50,131 nt of DNA, from assembly GCA_030692375.1 (NCBI GenBank), contig JAUYCD010000063.1:1-50131 (forward strand). Reading direction: 5' to 3'. A model generated the notes under the pieces. It worked only from the letters and a program-made list of their open reading frames with translations. It was not told the DNA's origin and searched no databases. Shown here in pieces: positions 1 through 8,219 of the stretch (position 1 is its first letter; each line of letters opens with the position of its first letter). Position numbers and translations under genes: made by a program. Origin of the DNA: Candidatus Latescibacter sp. (GTDB taxonomy: Bacteria; Latescibacterota; Latescibacteria; Latescibacterales; Latescibacteraceae).

Positions 1-20
1 GTTTCTGAACAATCATTTTA

Positions 21-202
21 ACATGACGACTTATTTTATTGCGTTTCTTTTCAAAATAGATGCCGAAACGGTTGTTAAAAGATGCGCTGCGCTTTCATCG
101 TTCCCGCGAAGCGGCAACAAGTTCGGCATGACACGTGTCATCCTGAACTCGTTTCAGGATCTAAACACTCAAAACATGCGCAATTATTTATGTCGTCATG
201 TA
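21..202. mobile_element. Family A MITE-like element, full-length copy
   Basis: Non-coding element with imperfect terminal inverted repeats: ACATGACGACTTATTTTATT on the left and, read from the right edge inward, TACATGACGACATAAATAAT. The core is modular: a hairpin (GATGCCGAA / TTCGGCAT), a perfect 14-bp palindrome ATGACACGTGTCAT, and a second hairpin (ATCCTGAA / TTTCAGGAT). In this copy the first hairpin is interrupted by about 48 bp (GGTTGTTAAAAG to GAAGCGGCAA). It ends 12 bp past the pyrG stop codon. Related copies lie near 5100, 6147, 9356, 12885, 18204, 33282, 35049, 37650 and 47425. No transposase is encoded, so any mobility would need one in trans. Confidence 0.8.
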
Positions 203-214
203 TAATTCACCGAG

Positions 215-1954
215 TTATTTCTTTCTCTCCCCCGCCGCTTTTACAAAGCACAGGAACATCGGATTCGGCTCGGTGAGCCGCGAGGTGAATTCCGGGTGCG
301 CCTGGGTGCCGATAAAACAGGGATGCCCGGGAAGCTCGATATACTCCATGAGCACAGTGCCGTCCTCACGGATATGGCGCCCGCTGAATACCAGCCCCTT
401 TTCGGTAAGGATGTCCACATACGCCGGGTTGACCTCGTACCGGTGACGGTGACGCTCGACCACCGCTGCTTCGCCTTCGCCGATCCTGCCGAGACGGAAA
501 GCCTGGCTGAGATCGGAGCGGTATTTCTCCAGGCGCTGACTGTCGGCTGCGATGCGGCCGGATTCCTCGTAAGCGCGGTAGATGAAGGTTCCCGGTTCGA
601 TCACCGCCGCATACCCTCCCAGGCGCATCGTACCGCCATAGCCGTCACGGGCAAGCGCGTCTTTCTGCGATTCGATGATGGAAATGACCGGATGAGGCGT
701 ATCGGGGTGATTCTCTGTGGTGGAGGCGCCCTCCAGGCCGCAGACGTTACGGGCGAATTCTGATACCGCGATCTGCATGCCGTAGCAGAGACCCAGGTAG
801 GGCACGTTATTCTCGCGGGCGTACCTGACGGTCTTTATCATACCTTCGACGCCCTGTTTCCCGAAACCGCCGGGAATGAGGATTCCGTCGAATGCGGATA
901 GAACGGATGCGGGATCGGCGGCCTGTTCGATGGAGTTGGCGTCCACCCAGTGAATTTCCACCCCCGTATTGAGCGCGGCGCCAGCGTGCACCAGAGACTG
1001 GCTGACGCTGATGAAACAGTCGGCCAGTTTGAACGAGCCGGTGACGACATACTTGTTCACAATGGCGATTTTCACTGTCTTTTTCGGCTTGTCGATACGT
1101 TTGACATAATCCTTCCAGAGCGCCCAGTTAGGCCGCTTCCTGCTCTTGAGCCCAAGCTTCTTGAGAATCTTGCGGCCTATAAACTCTTTCTCGAAATTAA
1201 GCGGAATCGCATACAGGTTGTTAGAGTCCGGAGCGCTGATGACGTATTCCGAGGAAATATTGGCATAGGTCTGGATCTTTTTCTTACGGATCATGTCGAG
1301 CGGCTTGCCTGCGCGGCAGAGGATAATATCCGGGAAGATGGCGTTTTCCGAGAGAAGTTTGATCGCCTGCTGGGTCGGTTTTGTCTTCATCTCCTCGATG
1401 TGGGAAGGCACCGGCAGGTAGGTGATGAGCACGTAGATCATGTTCTCCATGCCGATTTCCATCTGGAGGCTTTTCATGGCGAACAGGAATGGCACATTCT
1501 GGTATTCGCCCATGGTTCCGCCGATCTCCACCATGCAGAAGTCATACCCCTTTGAAGCGGCCTTAATCCGGCTCTTGATCTCATCGGTGATGTGCGGGAT
1601 GAATTCCACTGTGGCACCAAGGTATTCTCCCCTGCGCTCACGGTCGATCACCGCCTTGTATACCTGGCCGGTGGTGATGTTGTTGCACCGCGGGATGTCC
1701 TTGTAGAGGAAACGCTCATAGTTTCCCAGGTCCTGATCTATCTCGCCCCCGTCATCGGTGACCCAGACCTCGCCATGCTCTGTCGGACGAAACAGCCCCG
1801 CATCCATGGAAATATAGGGATCGATCTTTACCGCGGTGACCGAAAACCCGTTTTCGTACAGAATTTTCCCGATCGCCGAAGTCGCCAGGCCTTTCCCCAC
1901 GCCGCTCATCACCCCGCCTGCTACCACGATGTATCGGGGACCTTTGTATTTCAC
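215..1954 (-). CDS. pyrG: CTP synthase (glutamine-hydrolysing), divergent form
   Basis: Makes CTP from UTP, ATP and glutamine in the cytoplasm, the last step of pyrimidine nucleotide synthesis. The N-terminal synthetase domain (about 1-270) carries a P-loop reading GGVMSGVGKG, where most family members have GGVVSSLGKG, followed by KIDPYISMDAG and HGEVWVTDDGGEIDQDLG. The C-terminal class I glutamine amidotransferase domain has GGFGKQGVEG, the nucleophile Cys390 in LGLCYGMQ (usually LGICLGMQ), and a terminal AHPEF. At 579 aa it is somewhat longer than the usual 530-550. It lies downstream of kdsB, which consumes CTP, but a palindromic repeat separates the two. The catalytic set is present, so function is very likely despite the divergence. 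Confidence 0.95.
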   Translation of the reverse strand: MKYKGPRYIVVAGGVMSGVGKGLATSAIGKILYENGFSVTAVKIDPYISMDAGLFRPTEHGEVWVTDDGGEIDQDLGNYERFLYKDIPRCNNITTGQVYKAVIDRERRGEYLGATVEFIPHITDEIKSRIKAASKGYDFCMVEIGGTMGEYQNVPFLFAMKSLQMEIGMENMIYVLITYLPVPSHIEEMKTKPTQQAIKLLSENAIFPDIILCRAGKPLDMIRKKKIQTYANISSEYVISAPDSNNLYAIPLNFEKEFIGRKILKKLGLKSRKRPNWALWKDYVKRIDKPKKTVKIAIVNKYVVTGSFKLADCFISVSQSLVHAGAALNTGVEIHWVDANSIEQAADPASVLSAFDGILIPGGFGKQGVEGMIKTVRYARENNVPYLGLCYGMQIAVSEFARNVCGLEGASTTENHPDTPHPVISIIESQKDALARDGYGGTMRLGGYAAVIEPGTFIYRAYEESGRIAADSQRLEKYRSDLSQAFRLGRIGEGEAAVVERHRHRYEVNPAYVDILTEKGLVFSGRHIREDGTVLMEYIELPGHPCFIGTQAHPEFTSRLTEPNPMFLCFVKAAGERKK

Positions 1955-2041
1955 CGTGTTCCTCCCGGGTATCTATCAATAAGAGTTATCATTATTCAAA
2001 TTAACTACCTCTCAACATACTGTAGAGTATCTAACCTATTT

Positions 2042-2147
2042 ACCTCACCCGCCCTTTGGGCACCCTCTCCTATACAGGAGAGGGAAATGACGATACAGGT
2101 GATGAGTCACCCCTCTCCTGGATAGGAGAGGGGACGGGGGTGAGGTT
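2042..2147. repeat. Family B palindromic intergenic repeat
   Basis: Long imperfect palindrome bounded by ACCTCACCC and GGGTGAGGT, with two inner hairpins (CCCTCTCC..GGAGAGGG and CCCCTCTCC..GGAGAGGGG). It occupies the pyrG-kdsB gap and could fold in the transcript. Related copies are at 4261, 9436 (one half), 28368, 31849 and 42722. Confidence 0.8.
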
Positions 2148-2202
2148 ATAAACTTATCACGGCACAAAGAGCTTTTTTAAATTTCTCATGCCGGCAAAGA
2201 AG

Positions 2203-2940
2203 TTACCCCAAATTTTCATTCCGTATCATTCTCCGCACTAACTCCAAATCCTCGGGGGTATCGACTCCGATGGAGACATGACCAGTAATCACTACACCGA
2301 TGGAGTAACCGTGCTCGAGCATGCGCAACTGTTCGAGTTTTTCCGCCTGCTCGAGGGGAGTTGGCTCAAGCGTGGTGAAAATGGCAAGAAACTCCCGCCT
2401 GAAACAGTAAATCCCCGCATGCAGGTATGCGCCGCCGAAAACGCCGTCACGGTAGAACGGCAGCGGAGACCGTGAAAAATAGAGCGCCCTCCCCTGCAGG
2501 TCCAGCGCCACTTTCACCGCGTTCGGGTCGCGGTAAACCGCTTCATCGGTGATCGGGGATGCGGCAGTCGAGCAGGAAATGCCGGCGTCTTCCCGGAGTT
2601 TTTCGATCACCCGGTCGATTACAAGCGGATCGATGAGCGGTTCGTCTCCCTGGACATTTACAATGATTTCTCCGCCGGTTTTCAGCGCCGCTTCAGCCGC
2701 ACGGTCGGTTCCGGTTTTGTGCTCCGGCGAGGTCATCACCGCCTCGCCGCCGAAAGAGGTTATCGCGCGAGCAATCCGAGGATCATCGGTCGCCACAACC
2801 ACCCGTGAAACCAGCGACGCCCCGGATACCCGTTCATACACCCGTCGAATGAGCGGCTTACCCTCGATATCGATGAGCGCTTTTCCCGGCAGCCTGGTGG
2901 AACCGTACCGCGCGGGAATTATGGCAACCGCTGTTTCCAT
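2203..2940 (-). CDS. kdsB: 3-deoxy-manno-octulosonate cytidylyltransferase
   Basis: Activates KDO with CTP to give CMP-KDO, the donor used by WaaA to build the inner core of lipopolysaccharide. The 245-aa length is normal. The N-terminal nucleotide-binding motif IIPARYGSTRLPGKAL is intact, followed by VVVATDD, the HKTGTDRAAEA segment and NVQGDEPLID, all typical of KdsB. The gene follows the larA-like gene on the same strand with a 12-bp gap and is probably cotranscribed with it. WaaA and LpxK are encoded on the other strand about 4 kb away, so the window holds several steps of the same pathway. Confidence 0.96.
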   Translation of the reverse strand: METAVAIIPARYGSTRLPGKALIDIEGKPLIRRVYERVSGASLVSRVVVATDDPRIARAITSFGGEAVMTSPEHKTGTDRAAEAALKTGGEIIVNVQGDEPLIDPLVIDRVIEKLREDAGISCSTAASPITDEAVYRDPNAVKVALDLQGRALYFSRSPLPFYRDGVFGGAYLHAGIYCFRREFLAIFTTLEPTPLEQAEKLEQLRMLEHGYSIGVVITGHVSIGVDTPEDLELVRRMIRNENLG

Positions 2941-2952
2941 AAAACCTCTGAC

Positions 2953-4230
2953 TTATTTTTTCAACGCCGCATACACATAAGGCCCTTCGGGGATAACCGC
3001 GATCCGGGCGTTCTCACCGAATCGGGCTTTCACACGGGCGATACCTTCCTCGACACTCTCCATCGGAGTGACAAAAAGCTTTTTCTGGGTCTCAAGGTCG
3101 ATGCCGTCCGAATAGAGCCATACCTCGTGTTTTTCCAGGACAGAACAGAGTTTCTGGAGCTGCCACTGGTCGAGAGTATATACTCCCGGTTTACGGATGT
3201 CCGCAAGGAATCCTTCGCAGCTCTCGGTTTCCAGGATGAGACGGGTAAATTCCGGGCTGCCGATGCCTTCCGCGCACCGTGAGGCGATGATGACGACGCC
3301 TCTCTCGCGCAGTATCCCGGCCGCTGCTGTCATACCCTTTACCGTCTGGTAGAACGTGAGGTCAAGCGGGAAACCGGCCGCAGAAGTAATGACCGCATCC
3401 ACCGGCGCATCCATTTCGCTCCGGCACTGAGCGCTCATGAATCGGACCCCCTCATCGTGGGCTTCTTCCAGGTCGCCGGCAAACACTCCGGTGATCTGGC
3501 GGCGCTCGTTCAGGGTGACATTCACGATGAAATCCACCCGCACCTTTTTCGCCACATGGAGCGCTTCACTGTGCACCGGATTGCCTTCAATGACACATTC
3601 CACCGCCTTTTTATGAGCCATCGGTTCGGGTCCATGAAGCACTTTTATCGACTCAAAGGCGCAGATTCCCGGGAAAACCGCTTTCCTTCCCCCGGAATAT
3701 CCGGCCATGAAGTGCGGCTCGATCAGTCCGGTTGCAATGCGGAGATCGGCTTTGATAAACTCACGGTCCACATAGATCGGCGCGTTGTACAGAGGGGTTT
3801 CGCCAAGGTATTCATGGGAAGCCAGATCGCGGCCACGGTGATTCACAATCCGGTATGCTTTCGGGATATCCGGCCCGAGCAGGGTGACCAGCTCCTCGCC
3901 TTCATTGGGACGGTGCAGTCCGGTGGCTACCAGAATGGTGATCTTATCACGGGGTATCCCGGATTTTTCCAGCGTTTCCAGAACCGGCGTCAGAATAACC
4001 CGGTTGGGTACCGGACGGGTGATGTCGCTTATCACGATGCAGGCAGAGCGCTTTCCTGCCGCCATCTCGCTGAGCGGCTGACAGCCGGTGGGGGCGTCGA
4101 TCTTTTTCTGAACATCGGCCTCAGGGTTCGCTATAACCGGATTTTCCGCCATCCGGAGAACCTTTACCAGATTCCGGTCGGGGACTTCTATGGGTAATCC
4201 TTCTTTGCCGTAGGAAAGAGTGATCTTCAT
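2953..4230 (-). CDS. larA: LarA-type nickel-pincer racemase (DUF2088 family)
   Basis: Homologue of lactate racemase LarA, which uses a covalently bound nickel-pincer nucleotide to racemise 2-hydroxyacids. The family residues fall at the expected spacing: His106 in ATGLHRPNE, His173 and Lys183 in EPHFMAGYSGGRKAVFPG, and His199 in KVLHGPEP. These match His108, His174, Lys184 and His200 of the Lactiplantibacillus enzyme almost number for number. At 425 aa the protein is family length. Cofactor-synthesis genes larB, larC and larE are not in the window. The family is substrate-diverse, so D/L-lactate is not assured. It is the first gene of the probable larA-kdsB unit. Confidence 0.88.
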   Translation of the reverse strand: MKITLSYGKEGLPIEVPDRNLVKVLRMAENPVIANPEADVQKKIDAPTGCQPLSEMAAGKRSACIVISDITRPVPNRVILTPVLETLEKSGIPRDKITILVATGLHRPNEGEELVTLLGPDIPKAYRIVNHRGRDLASHEYLGETPLYNAPIYVDREFIKADLRIATGLIEPHFMAGYSGGRKAVFPGICAFESIKVLHGPEPMAHKKAVECVIEGNPVHSEALHVAKKVRVDFIVNVTLNERRQITGVFAGDLEEAHDEGVRFMSAQCRSEMDAPVDAVITSAAGFPLDLTFYQTVKGMTAAAGILRERGVVIIASRCAEGIGSPEFTRLILETESCEGFLADIRKPGVYTLDQWQLQKLCSVLEKHEVWLYSDGIDLETQKKLFVTPMESVEEGIARVKARFGENARIAVIPEGPYVYAALKK

Positions 4231-4260
4231 TGGCCTGTCTCCTTTTTTCCTTCAAATATT

Positions 4261-4392
4261 AACTCACCCCATAATCCCCTCTCTTGCAAGCAAAAGAGGG
4301 GAAACCCCCTCTTTGCCTCATAACAAATGGCTTGAGAAAGGCCATAAGGGTTTCCCCCTCATTTATAAGAGAGGGGGTCAGGGGGTGAGTTT
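4261..4392. repeat. Family B-like palindromic repeat
   Basis: Bounded by AACTCACCCC and GGGGTGAGTT, with inner complementary blocks CCCCTCTCTTGC.. and ..AAGAGAGGGGG. It lies between the start of the larA-like gene and the C element at 4495. Same architecture as the copy at 2042 but with a diverged inner sequence. Confidence 0.7.
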
Positions 4393-4494
4393 ATAAGATA
4401 ATTAATAACAATAAGATAGTATCATGAAAATGTGTTTGTGCATAATCCTAGAAAAAAATTCATGAATAGATCGGGTTAAATATACTTACAACTT

Positions 4495-4672
4495 ATTTTT
4501 AAACAAATACTTATAACATCATTTGGAAGGCAGCCCCCTAAATCCCCCGAAGGGGGACTTTTACTGGGTAAGGATAAAACATGTTTTTTTTTTTAAAGCA
4601 TCTATTTATGTGATGTCTTGCAGTCTTTTAGGTCCCCCTTCGGGGGATTTAGGGGGCTGTAGTTTAAACGTA
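4495..4672 (+). mobile_element. Family C MITE-like element, copy 1
   Basis: Core inverted repeat CAGCCCCCTAAATCCCCC (4531 on) and GGGGGATTTAGGGGGCTG (to 4659). The left flank TTAAACAAATACTTAT and right flank AGTTTAAAC recur, in opposite orientation, around the copy at 14172-14353, so the unit extends beyond the hairpin. The rest of the gap to rpmB (4673-4810) is AT-rich with no convincing gene. Confidence 0.75.
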
Positions 4673-4810
4673 CATAGAAATATTATTCCACTTATATGCA
4701 TAATTCGTGTTGGAATCCTTATATTATACACCGTTTCTAAAATAATGGATAAACGGACATAAAAAAAGAGCAAAACCTGATTTTACATTAGATAAAACCG
4801 TTTCTTAAGT

Positions 4811-4857
4811 AAAAAAACGGCTCTTTCTTCCCTCCGGAAAAGGAAAAAAAAGAGCCG
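4811..4857 (-). terminator. Intrinsic terminator of rpmB
   Basis: Read on the minus strand, a 9-bp stem CGGCTCTTT/AAAGAGCCG (4849-4857 with 4818-4826) encloses a further partly paired interior. A run of seven T (complement of 4811-4817) follows. It begins 33 bp past the rpmB stop codon. Confidence 0.85.
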
Positions 4858-4890
4858 CTGAAACTTACGAAAAGAGAGAACTTACACAAA

Positions 4891-5079
4891 TCAGGCCTTT
4901 ACGATCCGCCCGCTCCGCAGGCAGCGGGTACACAATTTCACCCGCTGGGTTCTGCCGCCGATCTTGGCGCGCACGGTGACCAGGTTCGGTCTGAACTCGC
5001 GAACCGATTTATTGTTCGCATGACTGACATTGTGTCCGAGCATGCGTTTTTTTCCACAAATTTCACATTGCCGCGACAT
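4891..5079 (-). CDS. rpmB: 50S ribosomal protein L28
   Basis: Large-subunit ribosomal protein of 62 aa, normal for L28. The N-terminus [11 protein letters not shown] and the C-terminal [13 protein letters not shown] provide two CxxC pairs (Cys5, Cys8, Cys50, Cys53), the zinc-ribbon version of L28. [15 protein letters not shown] is the conserved family segment. A good ribosome binding site (GGGGAGG) lies upstream of the ATG. The gene is single, without the frequent rpmG partner, and ends in its own terminator. The zinc-binding form is often replaced by a zinc-free paralogue under zinc limitation in other bacteria; no such paralogue is in this window. Confidence 0.95.
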   Translation of the reverse strand: MSRQCEICGKKRMLGHNVSHANNKSVREFRPNLVTVRAKIGGRTQRVKLCTRCLRSGRIVKA

Positions 5080-5099
5080 ACTCTATCATCCTCCCCAAA

Positions 5100-5245
5100 T
5101 ACATGACAACATATTTTATTACGTTTCTTTTCAAGATAGATGCCGAAACGGTTGCTAAAAGATGCGCTGCGCTTTCATCGTTCCCGCGAAGCGGCAACAA
5201 GTTTGGCATGACACGTGTCATCCTGAACTCGTTTCAGGATCTAAT
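5100..5245. mobile_element. Family A MITE-like element, truncated copy
   Basis: Left terminal repeat TACATGACAACATATTTTATT, then the interrupted first hairpin carrying the same internal insert as the copy at 21-202, the palindrome ATGACACGTGTCAT and the ATCCTGAA/TTTCAGGAT hairpin. The right terminal repeat is absent. It lies just upstream of rpmB, on the far side of its ribosome binding site. Confidence 0.78.
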
Positions 5246-5412
5246 GTAAACTTGACATCCGATATTTGTTAAGACGCCATATTTTATACAAGAAAGCAAA
5301 ATATAAAATAAATTTTGCCGCATGTAAAGAAGTTTTTTCCAAAGAATCCGTTAGCTTCTCCTTAAAAAATTGAATATATTAACACTCTTACATAAGCTTT
5401 GAGGTTATGCTG

Positions 5413-6126
5413 ATGAAAAGAAAAATGTTCGGGCTTTCCGTTCTGTTATTCTGTGTGCTCTTTTTTTCCTGTGTGAATGAGGATTACCTTAAATTCCAGA
5501 ATAAGGTCAAATCGCTTGAGGGGAAGAAAGAGGTTACCATCGTTATTTTCGGCGATACCATATCGAGCGCTGAAAATTCTGTCACCGGATCAACGTACGC
5601 CTCGTTTCTGAAACCAAAGCTGGAAAAACTCCTCAACACCCGAATCAGCATGATAAATTCCAGCAAGCCGGAAGAAACAGTAGAAAAAGCCACCCGCCGT
5701 ATCCAGGAGGATATTCAGTCCTTTCGTCCGGATGTGGTATTTATTATGCTCGGCATGGTGGAGGCAAACCAGCCGGGATTATATGAACCGGTATACGAGA
5801 ATATTGCCGCAAATTTTTTCCGGATTCTCCAAAGGGAAGAAGTGTTCGCGGTTGTGCTCTCCTCGACCGGTTACCGGGACTGGGTGACTGATAATGATGA
5901 CCTTCTCGTTCGTATCGGGGAGTTCAACGATATTACCCTCTTTCAGGCCAGACTGGCGCATTTACCGATAATCGACCTGGCCGCTTACATGGAGAAGCTG
6001 AGAAGGACAAAACCGGATGAATACCGCTCGATGTTCCAGGATAATTTCCGCCTGAACGAGAAAGGCCAGATGTATGTGGCTGATTTCCTTTGCGATCAGG
6101 TTCGGCGCGCACTTGAAAGTAAATAA
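5413..6126 (+). CDS. Lipoprotein with degenerate SGNH/GDSL-like fold
   Basis: Predicted lipoprotein of 237 aa. The signal peptide ends in a lipobox (LFFSC, Cys20), so the mature protein is probably membrane-anchored. The body has SGNH-hydrolase spacing: IVIFGDTIS at block I (residues 44-51), a middle block ending MLGMVEAN, and a C-terminal DNFRLNEKGQ before the last helix. The usual catalytic Ser of block I is Thr, and the Asp-x-x-His of block V reads D-N-F-R, so the triad looks lost. A binding or inactive-enzyme role is inferred. The ATG at 5413 is preferred over the one at 5407 because GAGG at 5401-5404 is 8 bp from it and only 2 bp from the earlier one. Monocistronic. Confidence 0.65.
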   Translation: MKRKMFGLSVLLFCVLFFSCVNEDYLKFQNKVKSLEGKKEVTIVIFGDTISSAENSVTGSTYASFLKPKLEKLLNTRISMINSSKPEETVEKATRRIQEDIQSFRPDVVFIMLGMVEANQPGLYEPVYENIAANFFRILQREEVFAVVLSSTGYRDWVTDNDDLLVRIGEFNDITLFQARLAHLPIIDLAAYMEKLRRTKPDEYRSMFQDNFRLNEKGQMYVADFLCDQVRRALESK

Positions 6127-6146
6127 TGGTTATCGATTAATCCTGT

Positions 6147-6242
6147 AGATCCTGAAACGAGTTCAGGATGACACATGTCATGCCGAACTTGTTTCGGCAT
6201 CTGAATATTCATCATGTCATGCCGAACTTGTTTCGGCATCTG
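6147..6242. repeat. Family A hairpins, partial copy with a duplicated arm
   Basis: Holds the ATCCTGAAACGAGTTCAGGAT hairpin, then two consecutive copies of CATGTCATGCCGAACTTG followed by TTTCGGCATCTG. Terminal repeats are missing. It sits directly in front of the lipid A acyltransferase operon. Confidence 0.75.
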
Positions 6243-6291
6243 CTTACCTTATCAAATTGCATACTCAGATTAAACAATGTATGAGTAATTC

Positions 6292-6948
6292 ATGAATTTA
6301 GCTTCACCGAAATCCCTGGGGAAACTGGCCTGGTTCACCGTTAAAGCCATCGGGGAAACCCTCTCCATCGAAGAAAACGGCTGCCGTGAGGATTTCTACC
6401 GTGAGGGGGGCCGCCAGGTGATTTTTGCCCTTTGGCATGGAAGGCTGTTTTTCCCCATGTTCTGCCGCCGTGAACTGGGTATTTACGTGCTCGTGTCGGA
6501 GCACCGTGACGGCCAGATCATCACTTCCTCGCTGGATGCGGCCGGATTCAGAACCATCCGGGGATCAACCACCCGGGGAGGTGCGCGGGCGCTCGTCCGT
6601 CTTATCGAGCTGGCCGGGCAGGGCGCCAGGATCGCATTCACTCCCGATGGCCCGCGCGGTCCACGCTGGCAGTTCCAGCCGGGCGCCGTGTATCTGGCTG
6701 CGAAAACCGGGCTGCCGGTGGTGCCGATAACCGGGAGCTCAAGCTGTGCCTTTTATTTCAAAAGCTGGGACTCCTTTCAGTTCCCCTTACCGTTTTCCCG
6801 CGGAGTGCTCAACATCGGGGAGCCGTATGAGGTGACCGGCGGACTGGATGCGGAAAACCTGGAATTTCACCGCGCCGAGCTGGAAAAGAGGCTGATTGCC
6901 CTCGCCTGCGAAGCCGACCGTATTGTGGGAGCGCCGGAAGGCCGATGA
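6292..6948 (+). CDS. Lysophospholipid acyltransferase-like protein (DUF374)
   Basis: Member of the DUF374 family, relatives of the LPLAT acyltransferases, often found beside lipid A genes and presumed to act in lipid A or phospholipid acylation at the inner membrane. Characteristic motifs are FALWHGRLFFPMF (about 46-58, including the catalytic-type His), VSEHRDGQIIT, RGSTTRGGARA and FTPDGPRGPRW. The 218 aa match the family. Its stop overlaps the waaA start as ATGA, giving the operon DUF374-waaA-lpxK. A role as the lipid A secondary acyltransferase of this organism, replacing LpxL/LpxM, is plausible but inferred. Confidence 0.85.
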   Translation: MNLASPKSLGKLAWFTVKAIGETLSIEENGCREDFYREGGRQVIFALWHGRLFFPMFCRRELGIYVLVSEHRDGQIITSSLDAAGFRTIRGSTTRGGARALVRLIELAGQGARIAFTPDGPRGPRWQFQPGAVYLAAKTGLPVVPITGSSSCAFYFKSWDSFQFPLPFSRGVLNIGEPYEVTGGLDAENLEFHRAELEKRLIALACEADRIVGAPEGR

Positions 6949-8219
6949 GTACTCTGTATACCCTGGTGATGACTTTCGCGCTGGCGGTGGTTTATCCCCT
7001 AAGCCTTCTTCTGGCGCTGTTTGGAAAGTCCTCGCTCCGTGCACGGCTTACTCCTCCTCAAAGCCTGTCCGGGGAAGGCGCACCGAGAGTCTGGATTCAC
7101 GCTGCTTCCGTAGGCGAGGCCGGAATAGCCTTTTCCATGGCGGCGGAAATTCGAAAGAAGAAGCAGGGCAGTTTTATCTGCATATCCACCACGACCTCCA
7201 CAGGACTTGACCGGATTCGGTATCTGCAGAAATCCAATGAAAGAATGGTGGACTGCTCTTTCCTGGCCCCGTTCGATCACCCCTTTATCGCCCGCCGGTT
7301 CATAGAGAAGATAAATCCTTCCACATTCATCCTGGTGGAAACTGAAATCTGGCCGGCGCTCATCGCAGCCATCCAGCGCCGGGGTGTTCCGGTAACCATC
7401 ATAAACGGGAAACTGGGGCCGCGCTCATTCCGGCGCTACAACCTGTTCCGCTTCGCAATTCAAACGCTTTTGAGCAACATTTCCCTGGTTTGTGTACAGT
7501 CGCGGTCGTTTGCACGAAGATTTCACTGGCTGGGCGTTCCCCGCGAGAGAATCGAGGTCCTGGGAAACATAAAATTCGACAGCATGCCCGACTCCTCGCA
7601 GTTTGACTGCCCGTCGGTCAGGAGGAACCTGGGCCTGCCGGAAAAGGCCGAAGTATTTGTGGCCGGAAGCACGAGACCAGGGGAAGAAGAAATTCTCATC
7701 CGCTCTTTCAGAACGGTGCTCGAACACCATCCCGGCGCAGTCATGGTTCTTGTCCCGCGGCATCTGAACCGTGTATCCGATGTCGAAAAGATACTGAGCG
7801 GCGCGGGATTGTCTTATGCACGGAGGAGCGCGGGCGAGAAGCTTGACGAAGGAAACCGTCCGGTGCTCCTTCTCGATACCATGGGCGAGCTGCTTTCGGC
7901 GTTCGCCTGCGCCGATGCGGCGTTTGTGGGCGGCAGCCTCCGCGATTACGGCGGTCACAATCCCATGGAACCCGCAGCGCTGGGAATCCCTGTTCTGTTC
8001 GGGCCTTACATGGAACAGACCGGAGCGAAGGAGCTTCTTTCAGGCGGCGCGGCGATTCTCGTCCACGATGAGACGGAGCTGGCAGAAGCCCTGGATTCCA
8101 TTCTGAGCGACAGTGAAATGAGCCGCCGTATGGCTGAAGCCGGCCCGAAGGTCATCAGGAAATTCAGAGGGATCCTTGCCCGCACCTATAAGGCCATGGA
8201 GAGCAGGGGGGTGTTGTGA
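6945..8219 (+). CDS. waaA: 3-deoxy-D-manno-octulosonic acid transferase
   Basis: Glycosyltransferase family 30 enzyme moving KDO from CMP-KDO to lipid IVA at the inner membrane. An N-terminal membrane anchor (about 5-25) is followed by WIHAASVGEAG with the catalytic-type Glu58, ETEIWP (132-137), NGKLGPRSF, the C-terminal Rossmann domain with VAGSTRPGEE and VPRHLNR, and YGGHNPMEPAALG (about 335-347). At 424 aa it is normal length. It overlaps the upstream acyltransferase by ATGA and lpxK by GTGA, so translation is probably coupled. Whether it adds one or two KDO residues cannot be read from sequence. Confidence 0.95.
   Translation: MSTLYTLVMTFALAVVYPLSLLLALFGKSSLRARLTPPQSLSGEGAPRVWIHAASVGEAGIAFSMAAEIRKKKQGSFICISTTTSTGLDRIRYLQKSNERMVDCSFLAPFDHPFIARRFIEKINPSTFILVETEIWPALIAAIQRRGVPVTIINGKLGPRSFRRYNLFRFAIQTLLSNISLVCVQSRSFARRFHWLGVPRERIEVLGNIKFDSMPDSSQFDCPSVRRNLGLPEKAEVFVAGSTRPGEEEILIRSFRTVLEHHPGAVMVLVPRHLNRVSDVEKILSGAGLSYARRSAGEKLDEGNRPVLLLDTMGELLSAFACADAAFVGGSLRDYGGHNPMEPAALGIPVLFGPYMEQTGAKELLSGGAAILVHDETELAEALDSILSDSEMSRRMAEAGPKVIRKFRGILARTYKAMESRGVL

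Noticed and set aside
2042-2147. Family B palindromes as simple rho-independent terminators
   Set aside because: They lack the U-run, occur in both orientations and between co-directional genes, and share long conserved ends, so dispersed repeats fit better.
4523-4762. 79-codon open frame on the plus strand in the larA-rpmB gap
   Set aside because: It reads through a family C palindromic repeat, has no ribosome binding site or family resemblance, and its composition is that of repeat DNA.
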